A DNA stretch of 64,000 bases from Mesostigma viride (GCA_009746045.1 RPFO01000329.1:62001-126000); one strand, 5' to 3'; positions 44,801-56,869 are shown, counted from the first letter of the stretch. The notes: generated by a model from the sequence alone, not told the origin. Translations and numbers: made by a program.

Positions 44801-47800
44801 TCACAACGAGCTATTTAGTGGTATATCAGCCATGCAGTGACAGATGTATCCATAGATATGTTTGTGGCCACCGATGTTTCGACACCTGTCGCAATCCCAC
44901 GCCCCCGTTGCTTTGTTTGGCATTATGGCTGGTTTGGAAAGAGGGAGGCGACAATTTTGCCCCCACATTTGCACTGCGCTGCTGAGCTGGCGTTGGCCCC
45001 TAAACAATGTGCTCCAAAACACACAAGATGGCAGCCCTACAGAACTCTTATTTGACCGCTTCTCTTTTTCCCAGCAAACTTTTCCCAGCAAGTATACCTT
45101 CTTTGTCATATACTACTACCTATTATAATATCTTTTGCTTCTTATCTATTACTACCAGAAGCATTAATAGCTTTGTACTATTGCAGTATCTCAACTTTGC
45201 CCCAAACGTGCTGCCGCTATCTCATCCATGCCCGCGGTCTCATCAATGCCGCTATCTCGTCAAGGTGATGTGACCAATTACCGTCCGCCCATACACATTC
45301 ACAACTGGAGCAGGCCGCCCGTGGGGCAAGCCTCACTAACACAGGGCGTGCCACCACATCCACCTAATACGCCAGTAAGTCAACACATCAGCAAGAGGGT
45401 GACAAGACCATGCGGAAACGCAGAAACGGGCCACCATTCTAACATCCATTCTCACATGTGCCTGCGCGTCCGTGACAGGCCCGTCCACCAATCCGGGGAC
45501 CAGGGACGGGATGGCGATGCGTCGGGGGGGCGGGGGGGGCGGGGGGGGGGCCGCCTTCTGCCGAGGGCCACCCAGTGTGAGCTGCGGCGGCTTGTGTGCC
45601 GGGGCATCACCCATGGCCGAGGCAGTCTGGGTGGGACCTGCCGGCTGGCTGCTGGCAGACAGTGGGGGCTCAATCTTGCTGCATGCGAACAAATGGCCAT
45701 AATGTATTGCATGATCGTACAGGACAGAAGTGGCCATCTTGCTTCAGGCGATCCTTGATTTCCACCCACAAAGGAGCAGGCATGCACGGTACCGCTCGCA
45801 AGTCAACTTCTATGCCCCGCTATTATGCCCCGCTCATGCAGGCAGCGAGCGGAATGATGACAAATAGCACACATGCACAGATGCAATGCAAAGAAACTCT
45901 GGGCGCTAGCGGACCCTTCTGGCAAGCGCTACTGGGTTCATGGGGCGCAGACATGCATGCGTTCGCTCATTGCATCCATGTAGGCCCAGCAGGTTTGGAC
46001 CTGCCGCACGTTCCACACAAACAACGTATAAAACCGTTCACTGTCGTCCGATTGGTCTAGTGAGTGCTTTCACACTAGATATACTACCCTTAGGGAACCT
46101 CTTATGCCAAACACGTCTCACCCTTCCCTGAGTCCACCTCAGCACACCCAGGCACTCGGAAGAAGGTAGACAGCCAATCCTGGCCTAAAAACACATGAAC
46201 GTTCTGAAAATGTCCTCGCTAGTGCAAGGAACTTACCTTTCCAGTGAATCTACGCAAGGCGGCCAAAACACTCCTCTGCAACAGCGACAAGACAAGAAAG
46301 AATGGGCCGTCGTTCAAAAGTGATAACGGGTGGCTCCTTCTCAAACTGGATGCGAAAACATGCGCACAAGGAAACAATAGACGATTGCCTGGCCATCCCC
46401 CATGGCTGGCTACCCCCCATTGCTGGCCATCCCCCATGGCTGGCCATCCCCCATGCCACCCGTTCCACAGAATTGAAATCCACCCACCGGAAACCATGGG
46501 TGGCCACGTGAAGGTGTTCAACAAGGGGGAGGGGTTCAACCATACCTGACGACAATACCTGGCAGGTGTGTAGCACTCCTACGCACCAGGAGCTCACATA
46601 GTACACCTAGCACAATTTCCGTATTACTGGCACCACTCTCCGGTACAGAGTTTTTCGCAGTTGGGTTGTAGCTTGGTATGCCTTCGGATCAGGAGACCCA
46701 CACAGCCGCGGGATCATCCCAGAGGTCCTAGTTTGAATCCGTGTTGAAGCTACTTGAACTTTTCATTTTTCGCGTCCCGGCGCTCGGCAGCATTTAGTTA
46801 ACTAGTTGTTGCTTGCCTCGACAATACCTGGCGGGGGCAGCCTGACTCGTCTCTCTCAGGAACGCCGCACATAACCGCGCCAGCGTCTGCCCCATGTCCG
46901 CTGCCCCATGTCCGCCAGCACCACCCCAAGTGCCCTCCCGACCCGCTGCCAAACTGGCAGCAGGCGTAGCCCCCTGGAAGTTACCCGGGGCTGCCGACGC
47001 ATCCCCGCCATCCCTTCCCCCCAGGGGCAATGCCAGATCCACCCTTGCCATGGACGTGCCGCCTCCCTGCCACATGTCAGCGCGCACGACAACCCCCGAC
47101 GTCGCTGCATGGCTCATGTCGAATGTGTGACAGAAGATAGCATCGGTGGGCGCTGCCCTAGAACCCCCTCCCCACAAGCCTCCTTGTCCCTCCGCCCCCA
47201 ATGACCCCACCCCCGCGGCCCCTCTGGCTGGCTCCCTGTCCTCGGACGCCCCCCTGCCCGCAATGCTGGTGGCCCCGACCCCGCCAATGCGCGTGTGAGC
47301 CTCCTTTCGCCGGGCCTCGAGGGCTTCTTGTTCGGCCATGAAGCGGCGGTACTGCCACGCGATACGAAGGCCGTCGTCAACCGGTGGGGGTCCCCCATGG
47401 GCGCTGCCTGGTGACACGCCACCTGGCGCACTCGTCTGGCCTTCCTTTCTGGGGGGTGCCCCTGCCAGCTGTGAGGCGGCCTCCTGGACAGGGGACAGGG
47501 CCGGGAATGGATGGGGAAGCAACAGAGGCGTGAATAGGGAACGAAACAAGGGCGTGGATAGGGAACAAAAGAGGGGCCTAGATAGGGAACGAAGCAGGGG
47601 CAGGGAAATTGAGCGGTCGCATCCAGGCAAGCCGTCATGATCAGGGCGCAGTGCACCACATGGATCATAAATGGGCGGCAATACGGCATGGGGTTACCAT
47701 GGCGCACATAGTTGTGTGAGGTCATCAAAGGTCACTAAGGGTCACTAAAATAAAGGTCACTAAGGGTCACTCAAGGTCACTAAATGCCGCCAAAGGTCAT

Positions 47801-50276
47801 TGAAGACCACGAAAGGCACTAGCGGCCACCAAAGGCCACTAAAGGCCACCAAAAGTTGTTTAAGGCTACTAAAGGCCACCAAAAGTTGTTTAAGGCCACT
47901 AAAGGCCACCAAAAGTTGTTTAAGGCCACTAAAGGCCACCAAAAGTTGTTTAAGGCCACTAAATGCCACCAAAAGTTGTTTAAGGCCACTAAAGGCCACA
48001 AAAGGCCACTACAGGCCAATTGAGGCCACTAAAGGCCACTAAAGGCCACCAAAGGCCACCAAAGGCCACTAAAGGCCACCAAAGGCCAGCGTTGCCCAAG
48101 ACACTGCTTTTCTTCCCCCCACCCCGCTTGCACCTATTGCCTGGGCTGATCATGACCCAGTTCTCACTGGGTCATTAGCACGATTGGTCTCGTGTCAACG
48201 CATGGGCCATCCCTCAGGACGAGTTCTGTGGCAGCAGCCGTGGTGCATCCCGCATGTGCGCACAGCATGAGAGGGAAGGATCTCACATGCGCCATCTCTG
48301 TAAAACTAGCATCTCTGTACCTTGTAAAACTGGCATCCCTGTACCTTGTAAAACTGGCATCTCTGTACCTTGTAAAACTGGCATCTCTGTACCTTGTAAA
48401 ACTGGCATCTCTGTACCTTGTAAAACTGGCATCTCTGTACCTTGTAAAACTGGCATCTCTGTACCTTGTTAAACTGGCATCTCTGTATCTTGTAAACCTG
48501 GCATCTCTGTACCTTGTAAAACTGGCACCTCTGTAAAGCTGGCAGCCATGGTTCTAGGCGGCACGTGGCTATTAAATCGCATTGTGCGGCCTGCAAGCCT
48601 AGAAGCCCAACGGCAGAGCCCAACGAAAAGCCTAGTAGCTTAACGAGAGCGTACGTTTTTGGCGCCAGGCGTTGCCGTGGGACCCTGGCTGGCACGCGGG
48701 ATCCTGTTCACGATGGCGCCGGCGAGCGGTGTGCTGGCGGCCACGACGCAGGGCTGCGAGGTGGCGAGGCCCTGCGCAATGAAGTGGGCGAGCAGGGACT
48801 CAGTGTGGTGTTGCGAATAGGCGTCCTCGAGCAGGACCAGCAGGCAGCCGCAGGGCAGGCCTCCGCCGATCAGCTGTGCCGGATGACAGCGGGATGGTTT
48901 GGGCAGGGAATGGGGGCCCAAGGACCGGCTTACCGTGGGGATGGGGAAAGGAAAGGGGGGGGAAGAGGAGGAGGAGGAGGAAGAGGAGGAGGGGGAGAAG
49001 GAGGAGGAGGAGGAGGAGGAGGAGGAGGAGGAGGAGGAGGAGGAGGAGGAGGAGGAGGAGGAGGAGGAGGAGGAGGAGGAGGAGGAGGAGGAGGAGGAGG
49101 AGGAGGAGGAGGAGAGGAGGAGGAGGAGGAGGAGGAGGAGGAGAGAGGAGGAGGAGGAGGAGGAGGAGGAGGAGGAGGAGGAGGAGGAGGAGGGGGAGGA
49201 GGAGGGAGGAGGGGGAGGAGGGAGAAGGGGAGGAGGAGGAGGAGGAGGAGGAGGAGGAGGAGGAGGAGGAGGAGGAGGAGGAGGAGGAGGAGGAGGAGGA
49301 GGAGGAGGAGGAGGAGGAGGAGGAGGAGGAGGAGGAGGAGGAGGAGGAGGAGGAGGAGGAGGAGGAGGAGGAGGAGGAGGAGGAGGAGGAGGAGGAGGAG
49401 GAGGAGGAGGAGGAGGAGGAGGAGGAGAGGAGGAGGAGGAGGAGGAGGAGGAGGAGGAGGAGGAGGAGGAGGAGGAGGAGGAGGAGGAGGAGAGGAGGAG
49501 GAGGAGGAGGAGGAGGAGGAGGAGGAGGAGGAGGAGGAGGAGGAGGAGGAGGAGGAGGAGGAGGAGGAGGAGGAGGAGGAGGAGGAGGAGGAGGAGGAGG
49601 AGGAGGAGGAGGAGGAGGAGGAGGAGGAGGAGGAGGAGGAGGAGGAGGAGGAGGAGGAGGAGGAGGAGGAGGAGGAGGAGGAGGAGGAGGAGGAGGAGGA
49701 GGAGGAGGAGGAGGAGGAGGAGGAGGAGGGAGGAGGAGGAGGAGGAGGGAGAGGAGGAGGGAGAGGAGGGGGGGGAGGAGGGAGAGAAGGGGGGGGAGGA
49801 GGAGGAGGAGGAGGAGGGGGAGGAGGAGGAGGAGGAGGAATTGAGGTCACAATGGGGAAGTTTTAGTAAGAAGGCAATGCAACGGTCACCCTCACACACG
49901 TTAAGGAAGGTCCGGACACTTGACCATAATCATCCATTGGGGTGACGATTCGCCGGACAACGTGTTCTCCTCCGTGCCATTCCTCCGTCCCTTTCCCTTC
50001 GACCCTTGTGCACCCCCCACCCCCGTCCGGGACGAGGAATTCGCCCCCCTTTCCTTCCTCTTGACTATTGAGTCCCCACCTCTCATGTCCCTGGCCTTTG
50101 TCCTCCCCCCAACTGCCCTTTAACGTTACCCACATGTACCTACCGCTCGCTTTCCCTGCGCCTATGTGCGTTATTGTAAGAGTGGTTTGTGTAATTGTGC
50201 ATCCATGTGGTGTCCTAGTCTGGCCGAGCGCAAGGGAAGGCCTTTGAGCTCGACGGCGAGGTGCAAGGTTGTTCAT
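41870..50276 (-). CDS. ELP4: Elongator complex subunit ELP4 (PAXNEB), seven or more exons
   Basis: ELP4 is a RecA-fold subunit of the Elongator ELP4-5-6 ring, needed for wobble-uridine modification of tRNA. Exons on the minus strand: 50276 to about 50144 (MNNLAPRRRAQRPSLALGQT), 48873-48655, 47483-46828, about 45552-45456, 44611-44344, 43576-43482 and 42043-41870. Matches in family order: LIGGGLPCGCLLVLLEDAYS followed by LLAHFIAQGL; LRIAWQYRRFMAEQ; AIFCHTFDMS; RRIAIPSLVPGL; VRAIHTLRGLLR with AMLVLPTHLF and ARVQHLADIVL; ATGLLRVVKL; and a last exon with HLRLEPLHLGPEDL that ends KSSKLEF. Arabidopsis ELP4 similarly has LRIAWQYRKY and ends SGALDF. Phases agree from 44611 to the stop. The 3' end of the first exon and the start of exon 4 (beside a long C-run) do not fit in phase as drawn and are approximate. 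Low-complexity Ala/Gly/Pro insertions enlarge it to about 540 residues, above the plant size. Confidence 0.87.
42823..42844. repeat. C homopolymer, 22 bases
   Basis: Uninterrupted C-run in the last ELP4 intron region. Confidence 0.8.
46398..46462. repeat. Short tandem repeat of CCATGGCTGGC(C/T)A(T/C)CCCC
   Basis: Three to four imperfect units of about 20 bases in an ELP4 intron. Confidence 0.6.
47835..48080. repeat. Minisatellite, 30-base unit, five copies plus degenerate flank
   Basis: Units start AAAGGCCACCAAAAGTTGTT and end AAGGCCACT. The flanks (47720-48090) are degenerate AAAGGCCACYA repeats. Located in ELP4 intron 2. Confidence 0.85.
48302..48532. repeat. Minisatellite, 24-base unit, about nine copies
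   Basis: Units start CTGGCATCTCTGTACC and end TTGTAAAA, with few substitutions. ELP4 intron 2; a second, unrelated minisatellite lies 220 bases away. Confidence 0.9.
48958..49840. repeat. (GGA)n tract, ~0.88 kb
   Basis: Almost uninterrupted GGA repeats on the plus strand with occasional GA or G insertions (for example near 49110-49140, 49195-49230 and 49730-49800). The plus strand is purine-only over hundreds of bases. On the transcribed minus gene it reads (TCC)n and lies in ELP4 intron 1. Confidence 0.95.
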
Positions 50277-51406
50277 AATTGCTTTCGCGGAAGGTGAGCG
50301 CTTGCTCAAATGTAAGGTTCATGAGCACGGTTGTATCATTCATAGTATTCCAAGCTAGCTAGAGTCGGGGATTGGTGGTGTAACCATTTCTCCTTCACAG
50401 CATGCCATTAGGACCCGAGGAGGAGGCACATCTATCAACTCCGCTAGCACTGATGCGAGCGAGCTGCGACTAGTTGGTTAGTTGGTAAGGATATTATCCA
50501 AATCGCGCAATCCGGTTGACACAACGTGCAAGCCGTTGACTCCTGCCCGAGTACCGGGTGGGAGCGCCGCAGGGGCACCAGCTCGCCGAAACGAACTCAT
50601 CGGCGCCCCTTACCACATGGTTAAAAAGAACATGCTATGCATATTTATCAAGAAGTCTGGTTCCGCAACAAAGAAAATCACCCCAGGGAAGATAGAAACT
50701 AGCGAGTGTTGAGCAAATAAATATTCCCCCAGACCCCCACTAAATGGTCGACGGGTAATGGTCGACGGGAAAGACAGTGGCGGAACTTTATCGCCTCCTG
50801 TCCTTGGCATACGTACGCTATGAGTTATCGCGATGCCCGCTGGGCAAGTACCACGTAATGCTGCCAGCCGCACAAAAGTGAATAGTAGAGTTAGACTGTA
50901 GACATGAGACAGGGTAATTTCAGGGAACAACAGAAGGTAATTTGGCTGTTTCATTTCTGAAAAAATAGGCAGATAGGCTCACCCAAAGTCCAAACAAGTG
51001 AACAGCGTTTCCTATTCGAAATGCTAGGGTTTAGATAAGAAACGCCCGTCGTGAAGACGTGAACTCGTGATTGATGAAGCTATTGATCAGTTACATAGTA
51101 AAGCAGGCCCAGGCAATTATTTACTGCCACGTCTTGATTGCGTATTTGCGTTGCAAAGACAACAATCATGTTATTACAGTAGCTTCCCGCCAGGTTCCCA
51201 CTGCACAATGTGACTAGACAAACTCAGCTTAGGAGCTGCCGATTTACATGAGATTTCGTGTGCCCGAGGTACAGTTTCTGCCATGGCTTTGGGTGCTTGT
51301 GTGACTGGAGTGATCTTGCTATATTCGCCAGCAGTCTTGCGCTGGGATCTTGTGAACTACATTTCTTTTTAAAATAGGTCATTTGCACTCGAAGTTACCT
51401 AGCAAG
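50277..51406. other. Divergent intergenic region of ELP4 and the glycosyltransferase
   Basis: About 1.1 kb between two divergent start codons; presumably holds both promoters. No TATA-like element at a convincing distance and no exon recognised. Confidence 0.4.
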
Positions 51407-53259
51407 ATGGATGCCCCACCTCGACCAGGGAACCTGCTGATTATGGCAATAGCCATGATTGTAACTATAGCAATGGGAACATCTACCCTCGATGGCCGGG
51501 GCATTATCCCCACTCTCGTGCATGGAGGCCATTTTCTGCTTTACGGTGCACAGGATTGGTCCAAGCAAACAACGGTCGACAACGATCGGCAACAGGTCGC
51601 CATGTCGGTAGCCACGGGCGCGGTCCCAGCGCCGCCCATCCGCAGCATCGCCGTGGTTCTCTCACTGTACGATGAAGCCAGTTTCCAGGATATGTTCCAG
51701 ACGCTGCGCTCGGCATTGCAATCCATGCGGCAATACGCGTCCTCGCTGATGTACCCTGCCACGTCCCACCTGGTCGTCGTGATGGACGGGTCCAACCAGG
51801 ATCACAGCAGCCAGATCAGGTCCCTGACCGGCCGAGGAGACTCCGACCCCGAGGCCACCAAGGCGTACCTCGCCCGGTCATACCGCCGCCGGCTGGACGA
51901 GGCCATGGACCTTGTGTACCGGTTGGAGGACGACCCCCCTGGCTTGCTCAGCCGGCTGGACATTCATGTACCCGAGGCCGTTGTGCTGGACCATCCGGTC
52001 GGGTGCGCTGCCACACGCAACGTGGGCGCTGCAGTCGCCGCCTCGCTTGGCGCGGACACGTTTCTATTTCTGGACGCGTACGACACCTTTCTGCCCAACT
52101 ACATCCAGGACACACTGCTGATGCTGGTCGGGTACGTGGGTCCGTGCCAGGCACGCACCCTCTCGTGCTCAGCTATCCACCCCGCTGGGCTGTTGTGGCC
52201 CTAGATTGGCATTCGTTAGGTGAATTACGCGCCCTCCCGGCGGCATCCTACTCTACCTTGTGGGGCTAGGTTGTAACATTATCACCTGTCACTGTTGTGG
52301 CGAGAATGCCTGGCCCATCGTTGGTCGCGCAGTAGGGATGAGAATGGATACACGATGCGGAGGATAATCTGCTCAAGTGGGTCAAGCGCCGCTCATGGGA
52401 ACAAGATGAGATGACGTGCTCAATCAAGCAAGAAAGGCACCTAGATATCTATGGAGAAAGGCACATGCCCACTAGCACCCGCCAACTCCCCCAGCGGGCC
52501 GTCGTGGCTGTGCCACCTGTCCTACCGCCACTCTCATCCTCGTCTCCCATCCTTGTTTCATGTCCATATTTGTCATGCTTCACATTCCTTTCCCATTTCC
52601 TTACGTCACATCCTTCACTCCCATTTTCGTGGACTTGGGCAACTTGGCATACTTTCATATAGTATGTTCATAATGATGTGATGCAAGCATTGCCCTCTCG
52701 ACATGCCCTATCCTCACCACCCCCACCCTCGGCTGCACACACCCGTTGCAATGGCCATCCTGTCCGTGCCCCCTCCCCCCCCCCTGCCATCCCCGCCACC
52801 AGCCTGGGCACCAACCACTGCAGTGTGCGGGGATGGGCGGCCACCGAGGGCCTTCCCATGAACGAGCAGGGCCCCAACTCCGCCACCTCGCGCATGCTGA
52901 CCACCCGGCTGCCGTCCACGCTGGTCATCCGCCGCTGGTGCTTCGACCTGGTGGGGGGGTGGCAGCTGCCGCCCGCCACCCAGTCCAAGAAACATGGCCG
53001 GGGGGACAAGGGCTCCGACGTGAACGCTTCCTCGCGGACATTCTCAGAGGACCTCTACATGACCGCGGTGCTCGCTGCGCTGGCGAACGCGACGGGGGCC
53101 GTCATTCCACTGGCATCTGTCACGCCGCAGCCAGCCCTCGTGGGCATTCCAGCAGGGGGCGGATATAGCCGTTTTGCCGCCCTGCGCGCGCCGCCTGTGC
53201 CCACGAGGGGCGTCATGCACCAAGCGAGCAAGGTGGGTGGGTCGGCGCGCGAATCCTAA
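51407..53259 (+). CDS. Membrane-anchored family-2-like glycosyltransferase, two exons
   Basis: Start ATG at 51407 (MDAPPRPGNLLIMAIAMIVT) gives a hydrophobic signal-anchor at about residues 9-25, suggesting a type II Golgi or ER membrane protein. Exon 1 is 51407-52131 and exon 2 is 52824-53259, joined in phase, 386 residues. The catalytic domain follows a spacer: SIAVVLSLYDEASF, HLVVVMDGSNQDHSSQ, and GCAATRNVGAAVAASLGADT followed by FLFLDAYDTFLPNYI. The ARN(V)GAA and LDxxD pattern is that of GT2-type enzymes, where the Asp pair binds the metal and sugar nucleotide. Exon 2 has TSRMLTTRLPSTLVIRRWCF, DLVGGWQLP and SEDLYMTAVLAALA, matching the acceptor-side E/D-D region. Donor and acceptor sugars cannot be told. 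TGTAA at 53355 supports an end at 53259. Alternatively a donor at 53233 (GTGGGT) leads to exon-like segments farther on. Confidence 0.68.
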
Positions 53260-53354
53260 TGACAGTTCTAACGAATATGATTACTTGGTCACAGATTTCA
53301 CAGTGACGTTGGCAAGCCACGGTAATGGTAGCAAATGTTGAGTATGGTTCTGAT

Positions 53355-53359
53355 TGTAA
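53355..53359 (+). promoter_or_regulatory. Candidate TGTAA polyadenylation signal
   Basis: TGTAA 96 bases after the TAA at 53257-53259 of the glycosyltransferase frame. Confidence 0.4.
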
Positions 53360-53477
53360 TTAAGAAAGGTTGGGTTGACTGTATCCTGGTTGCACAGCTA
53401 GTAACTGAAGGTGCCTGGCTTGCCCGCACATGGGGCTGGTTTGCATGCACAAATAGATCATTGTTGCTTTCTCGTTT

Positions 53478-55328
53478 CCTTGAGCTTTTCCTCGATGATG
53501 ATCGAGAGGGTGCGGGGCTTGCTGTCTTATGGGGAGTTGTACGAGCTAGCACTGTCACTTACTCTAGCTGGAAGTGTAAACAACACCAGCGCAATGAACT
53601 ACTTCACTGCAGGTACGGCCGTCGACGCTCAATGATTTATTGCCCACTTAGGGAATGGATTAGCTCCCGGCACCCCATGGTCCTCCACCCTTAAGTGGCA
53701 GGAACGCTTCGCGGCGCCAATGGTTCTTGCGCGTTGGGTACTTTGGCAAGTTTGTACGGTACTGTAACATTGCTCCGTGCAGTAGAAACCTGTGTACCGG
53801 GTCCAGCAGATGAGCGGAACCATGTCTGTTGTTGACCACTGTTGTAGGAGGCGCGCACGCGAGCAAGCCATCAGGGGGCTGCGCTCTGGTGTACACAATA
53901 ATATGTTTGTCTGTGTACATGGGACCTCGCCCACACTATGCTGCTGCTGAGCTGGCAAGGTGAGGACATTGCTCCTTGCCCAAGTGGAACCACTAAACCT
54001 ACCTCAACGCCTCGTCCACTGCTCATCGTCCGCCTCCCTACTGACCCCCCTGTTCTTCTGCCCCCCTATTCCTCTGCCCCCCTGTTCTTCTGCCCCCCTG
54101 TTCTTCTGCCCCCCTATTCCTCTGGCCCCCTGTTCTTCTGCCCCCCTATTCCTCTGCCCCCCTGTTCTTCTGCCCCCCTGTTCTTCTGCCCCCCTATTCC
54201 TCTGGCCCCCTGTTCTTCTGCCCCCCTAGTCTTCTGGCCCCCTGTTCTTCTGCCCCCCTATTCCTCTGGCCCCCTGTTCTTCTGCCCCCCTATTCCTCTG
54301 CCCCCTAATTCTCCTGCCCCCCTGTTCTTCTGCCTCCCTATTCTTCTGCCCCCCTATTCTCCTGGCCCCCTGTTCTTCTGCCCAACCCCAACCCCACGCT
54401 AACCCCAAACCCCTCTCCCTCCTTCTGGCTTGTGGGTCTCCAGAAGCGCCCAGCGCTACTGGCTGCTGCCAAGGACGTGCCGCTGTGGCTGCAGGCAGCA
54501 GACCTGGCCGCCACCCAGGCCGCGATGGTACGTGTTGCCGAGAGAAGAGGCAAAGGCTTAATGAACAACAGTGTCTTGCTGCGTGCTGCTTGCACCCGGA
54601 GGGCGATGCAGCGCAGGTGGCACAAATAGGTCAGGTGCTCGAGCCATCGAAGTAACAGAGCCACCTTTGGGAATGAAGCCGCCCTTTTTAGTTCAGAGGC
54701 TCGCTCACCCGTTCAAGTTTTTCCACACCTGCACCTGTACTCAAACAGTACATATGGACGAAGCATTTTTGACACCCCCATAGGCTTCTGTACTGAAATT
54801 GAGCAGATAGCCTTTTCCTTCGCACAAGGCTTGGAGTGCTCGTATCTGGAAGGGCCCTCCAATGATGCTGACTATCCTCGCTTACGCCTTGACAATTCCC
54901 AACGAGAAAGGCAGCGCCCTCCGTTGTTATGCAGTGTCATTCGTGCACATTGACAGCAGAGTTAGAATGATGTGTTTGTTTGGGCGGTCATGGGCTCACG
55001 GTTACACGGGGGTCCCCGTTTTGTTGATTATATTTTCTCAAAAATTTCCAAGTGTTTGGAAATGTCCTGCTGACGATTGTTTCAAGGAAACACAATGGGA
55101 ATGCTAGTTGGCAATCGGCATGCCACTCAACCTGTTTGTCATCGCAAGGTGGCTTGTCTCTCAGCTTCATTTCATCAAGCCAGTTTCCACCAAGATATGT
55201 GGGGGCCATTGAACAAATATTGACAAGTATGGTACGGTTTATGCCTCTGCTGTGGGTGTTCACCTTTGCAGGCCCGAGCTCAGGAACTCGTCGTGCAGAT
55301 GCGGCGGCACAAGGCTCCCCGGGCGTGA
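53478..55328 (+). other. Possible further exons on the plus strand
   Basis: Three segments look like exons but were not assigned to a family. First, 53485-53620 reads GELYELALSLTLAGSVNNTS before a GTACGG donor. Second, 54441-54528, after CTCCAG, reads KRPALLAAAKDVPLWLQAAD and ends AATQAAM before GTACGTG. Third, 55272-55328, after TTTGCAG, reads ARAQELVVQMRRHKAPRA and a TGA. They could be the 3' end of the glycosyltransferase gene or a separate small gene. Confidence 0.3.
54043..54395. repeat. Minisatellite of CCCCCCTGTTCTTCTG-type units, about 20 copies
   Basis: 16-18-base units alternating TTCTTCTG and TTCCTCTG with CCCC runs. Located between the exon-like segments described above. Confidence 0.85.
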
Positions 55329-55980
55329 TCTTTGGCCAGCAGTGCCATCCCACTCATGAGCTGGACAGTACTTAGTTGTGATACCCCTAGAATGGGTGTG
55401 CTCTCTTTCTGAATCGGAGACGGATAAAACTAGGGCTTGCAAACGTGTCTGTCATGACACTGTTTCTGTGCAAGTACACCTGCAAATAAATCAGGCATGT
55501 CAGATATGGAACTGGGTAAGTAAGTCTAGTGCGTGAGCATGCACTGAAGGCATGCCACGGAGTACCCGATGAGGTACTTTTCTACGTGGATACTTCACCC
55601 GCGAAGGCAAGTGGCGCGACTCACTCGCCCAGGTCTGGAGTCGCAGATAGCAACTCCGCGTCATCATGGAACTGGGTACTTGCCAGTGCAACTGGTGTGG
55701 TCACCGTGTTGCAACATTCAGTTTATGGACTAGGTATCGGGCATCCTTGCGGATGTGGGGGGTGCAGACTGTGCCAATGGGTGAAATTAATGCCAATATG
55801 TCAAATCAGTGCTTCCGCCAAATGTATCTCTGGACAACTTGTCGTCAGCGTGCCATTGCAGATTTGACATTATGACACTAGATGACACTATGGCACAGCA
55901 AGAACGTACTGGTTCTTGACCAGTGAGCTATAGTTGGAGAAGTGCACATTAAAAAATTCATTCATTCATTCATTAACTGA
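55329..55980. other. No gene recognised
   Basis: Unique-looking DNA leading into the tetranucleotide array. A (CATT)n run at 55960-55977 is its edge. Confidence 0.4.
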
Positions 55981-55981
55981 T

Positions 55982-56869
55982 GGACATCCATCCATCCATC
56001 CATCCATCGATCCATCCATCCATCCATCCATCCATCCATCCATCCATCCATCCATCCATCCATCCATCCATCCATCCATCCATCCATCCATCCATCCATC
56101 CATCCGTCCGTCCGTCCGTCCGTCCGTCCGTCCGTCCGTCCGTCCGTCCGTCCGTCCGTCCGTCCGTCCGTCCGTCCGTCCGTCCGTCCGTCCGTGCGTC
56201 CGTCCGTCCGTGCGTCCGTCCGTCCGTCCGTCCGTCCGTCCGTCCGTCCGTCCGTGCGTCCGTGCGTCCGTCCGTCCGTCCGTCCGTCCGTCCGTCCGTC
56301 CGTCCGTCCGTCCGTCCGTGCGTCCGTCCGTCCGTCCGTCCGTCCGTCCGTCCGTCCGTCCGTCCGTCCGTCCGTCCGTCCGTCCGTCCGTCCGTCCGTC
56401 CGTCCGTCCGTCCGTCCGTCCGTCCCGTCCGTCCGTCCGTCCGTCCGTCCGTCCGTCCGTCCGTCCGTCCGTCCGTCCGTCCGTCCGTCCGTCCGTCCGT
56501 CCGTCCGTCCGTCCGTCCGTCCGTCCGTCCGTCCGTCCGTCCGTCCGTCCGTCCGTCCGTCCGTCCGTCCGTCCGTCCGTCCGTCCGTCCGTCCGTCCGT
56601 CCGTCCGTCCGTCCGTCCGTCCGTCCGTCCGTCCGTCCGTCCGTCCGTCCGTCCGTGCGTCCGTCCGTCCGTCCGTCCGTCCGTCCGTCCGTCCGTCCGT
56701 GCGTGCGTCCGTCCGTCCGTCCGTGCGTCCGTCCGTCCGTCCGTCCGTCCGTCCGTCCGTCCGTCCGTCCGTCCGTCCGTCCGTCCGTCCGTCCGTCCAT
56801 CCATCCATCCATCCATCCATCCATCCATCCATCCATCCATCCATCCATCCATCCATCCATCCATCCATC
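55982..56869. repeat. Nested tetranucleotide array (CCAT)n-(CCGT)n-(CCAT)n
   Basis: About 30 CCAT units (55985-56105) are followed by about 170 CCGT units (to about 56797, with single CCGTG/CGTG variants and one 1-base insertion near 56424), then about 18 CCAT units (to 56868). The two outer blocks match each other and the inner block differs by one base in every unit. Confidence 0.95.

Noticed and set aside
46672-46763. tRNA-like stretch with a B-box-like GTTTGAATCC and complementary ends
   Set aside because: The D-arm and anticodon stem do not fold in the standard way and the A-box is missing; at best a degenerate tRNA-derived relic.
47835-48532. Regular 30-base and 24-base repeats resembling a CRISPR array
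   Set aside because: Units are contiguous with no unique spacers, and they lie in an intron of a eukaryotic gene.
48565-49945. Long poly-Gly/Glu/Arg and poly-Ser/Leu/Pro reading frames on both strands
   Set aside because: They are translations of the (GGA)n tract; any frame across a stop-free trinucleotide repeat is open.
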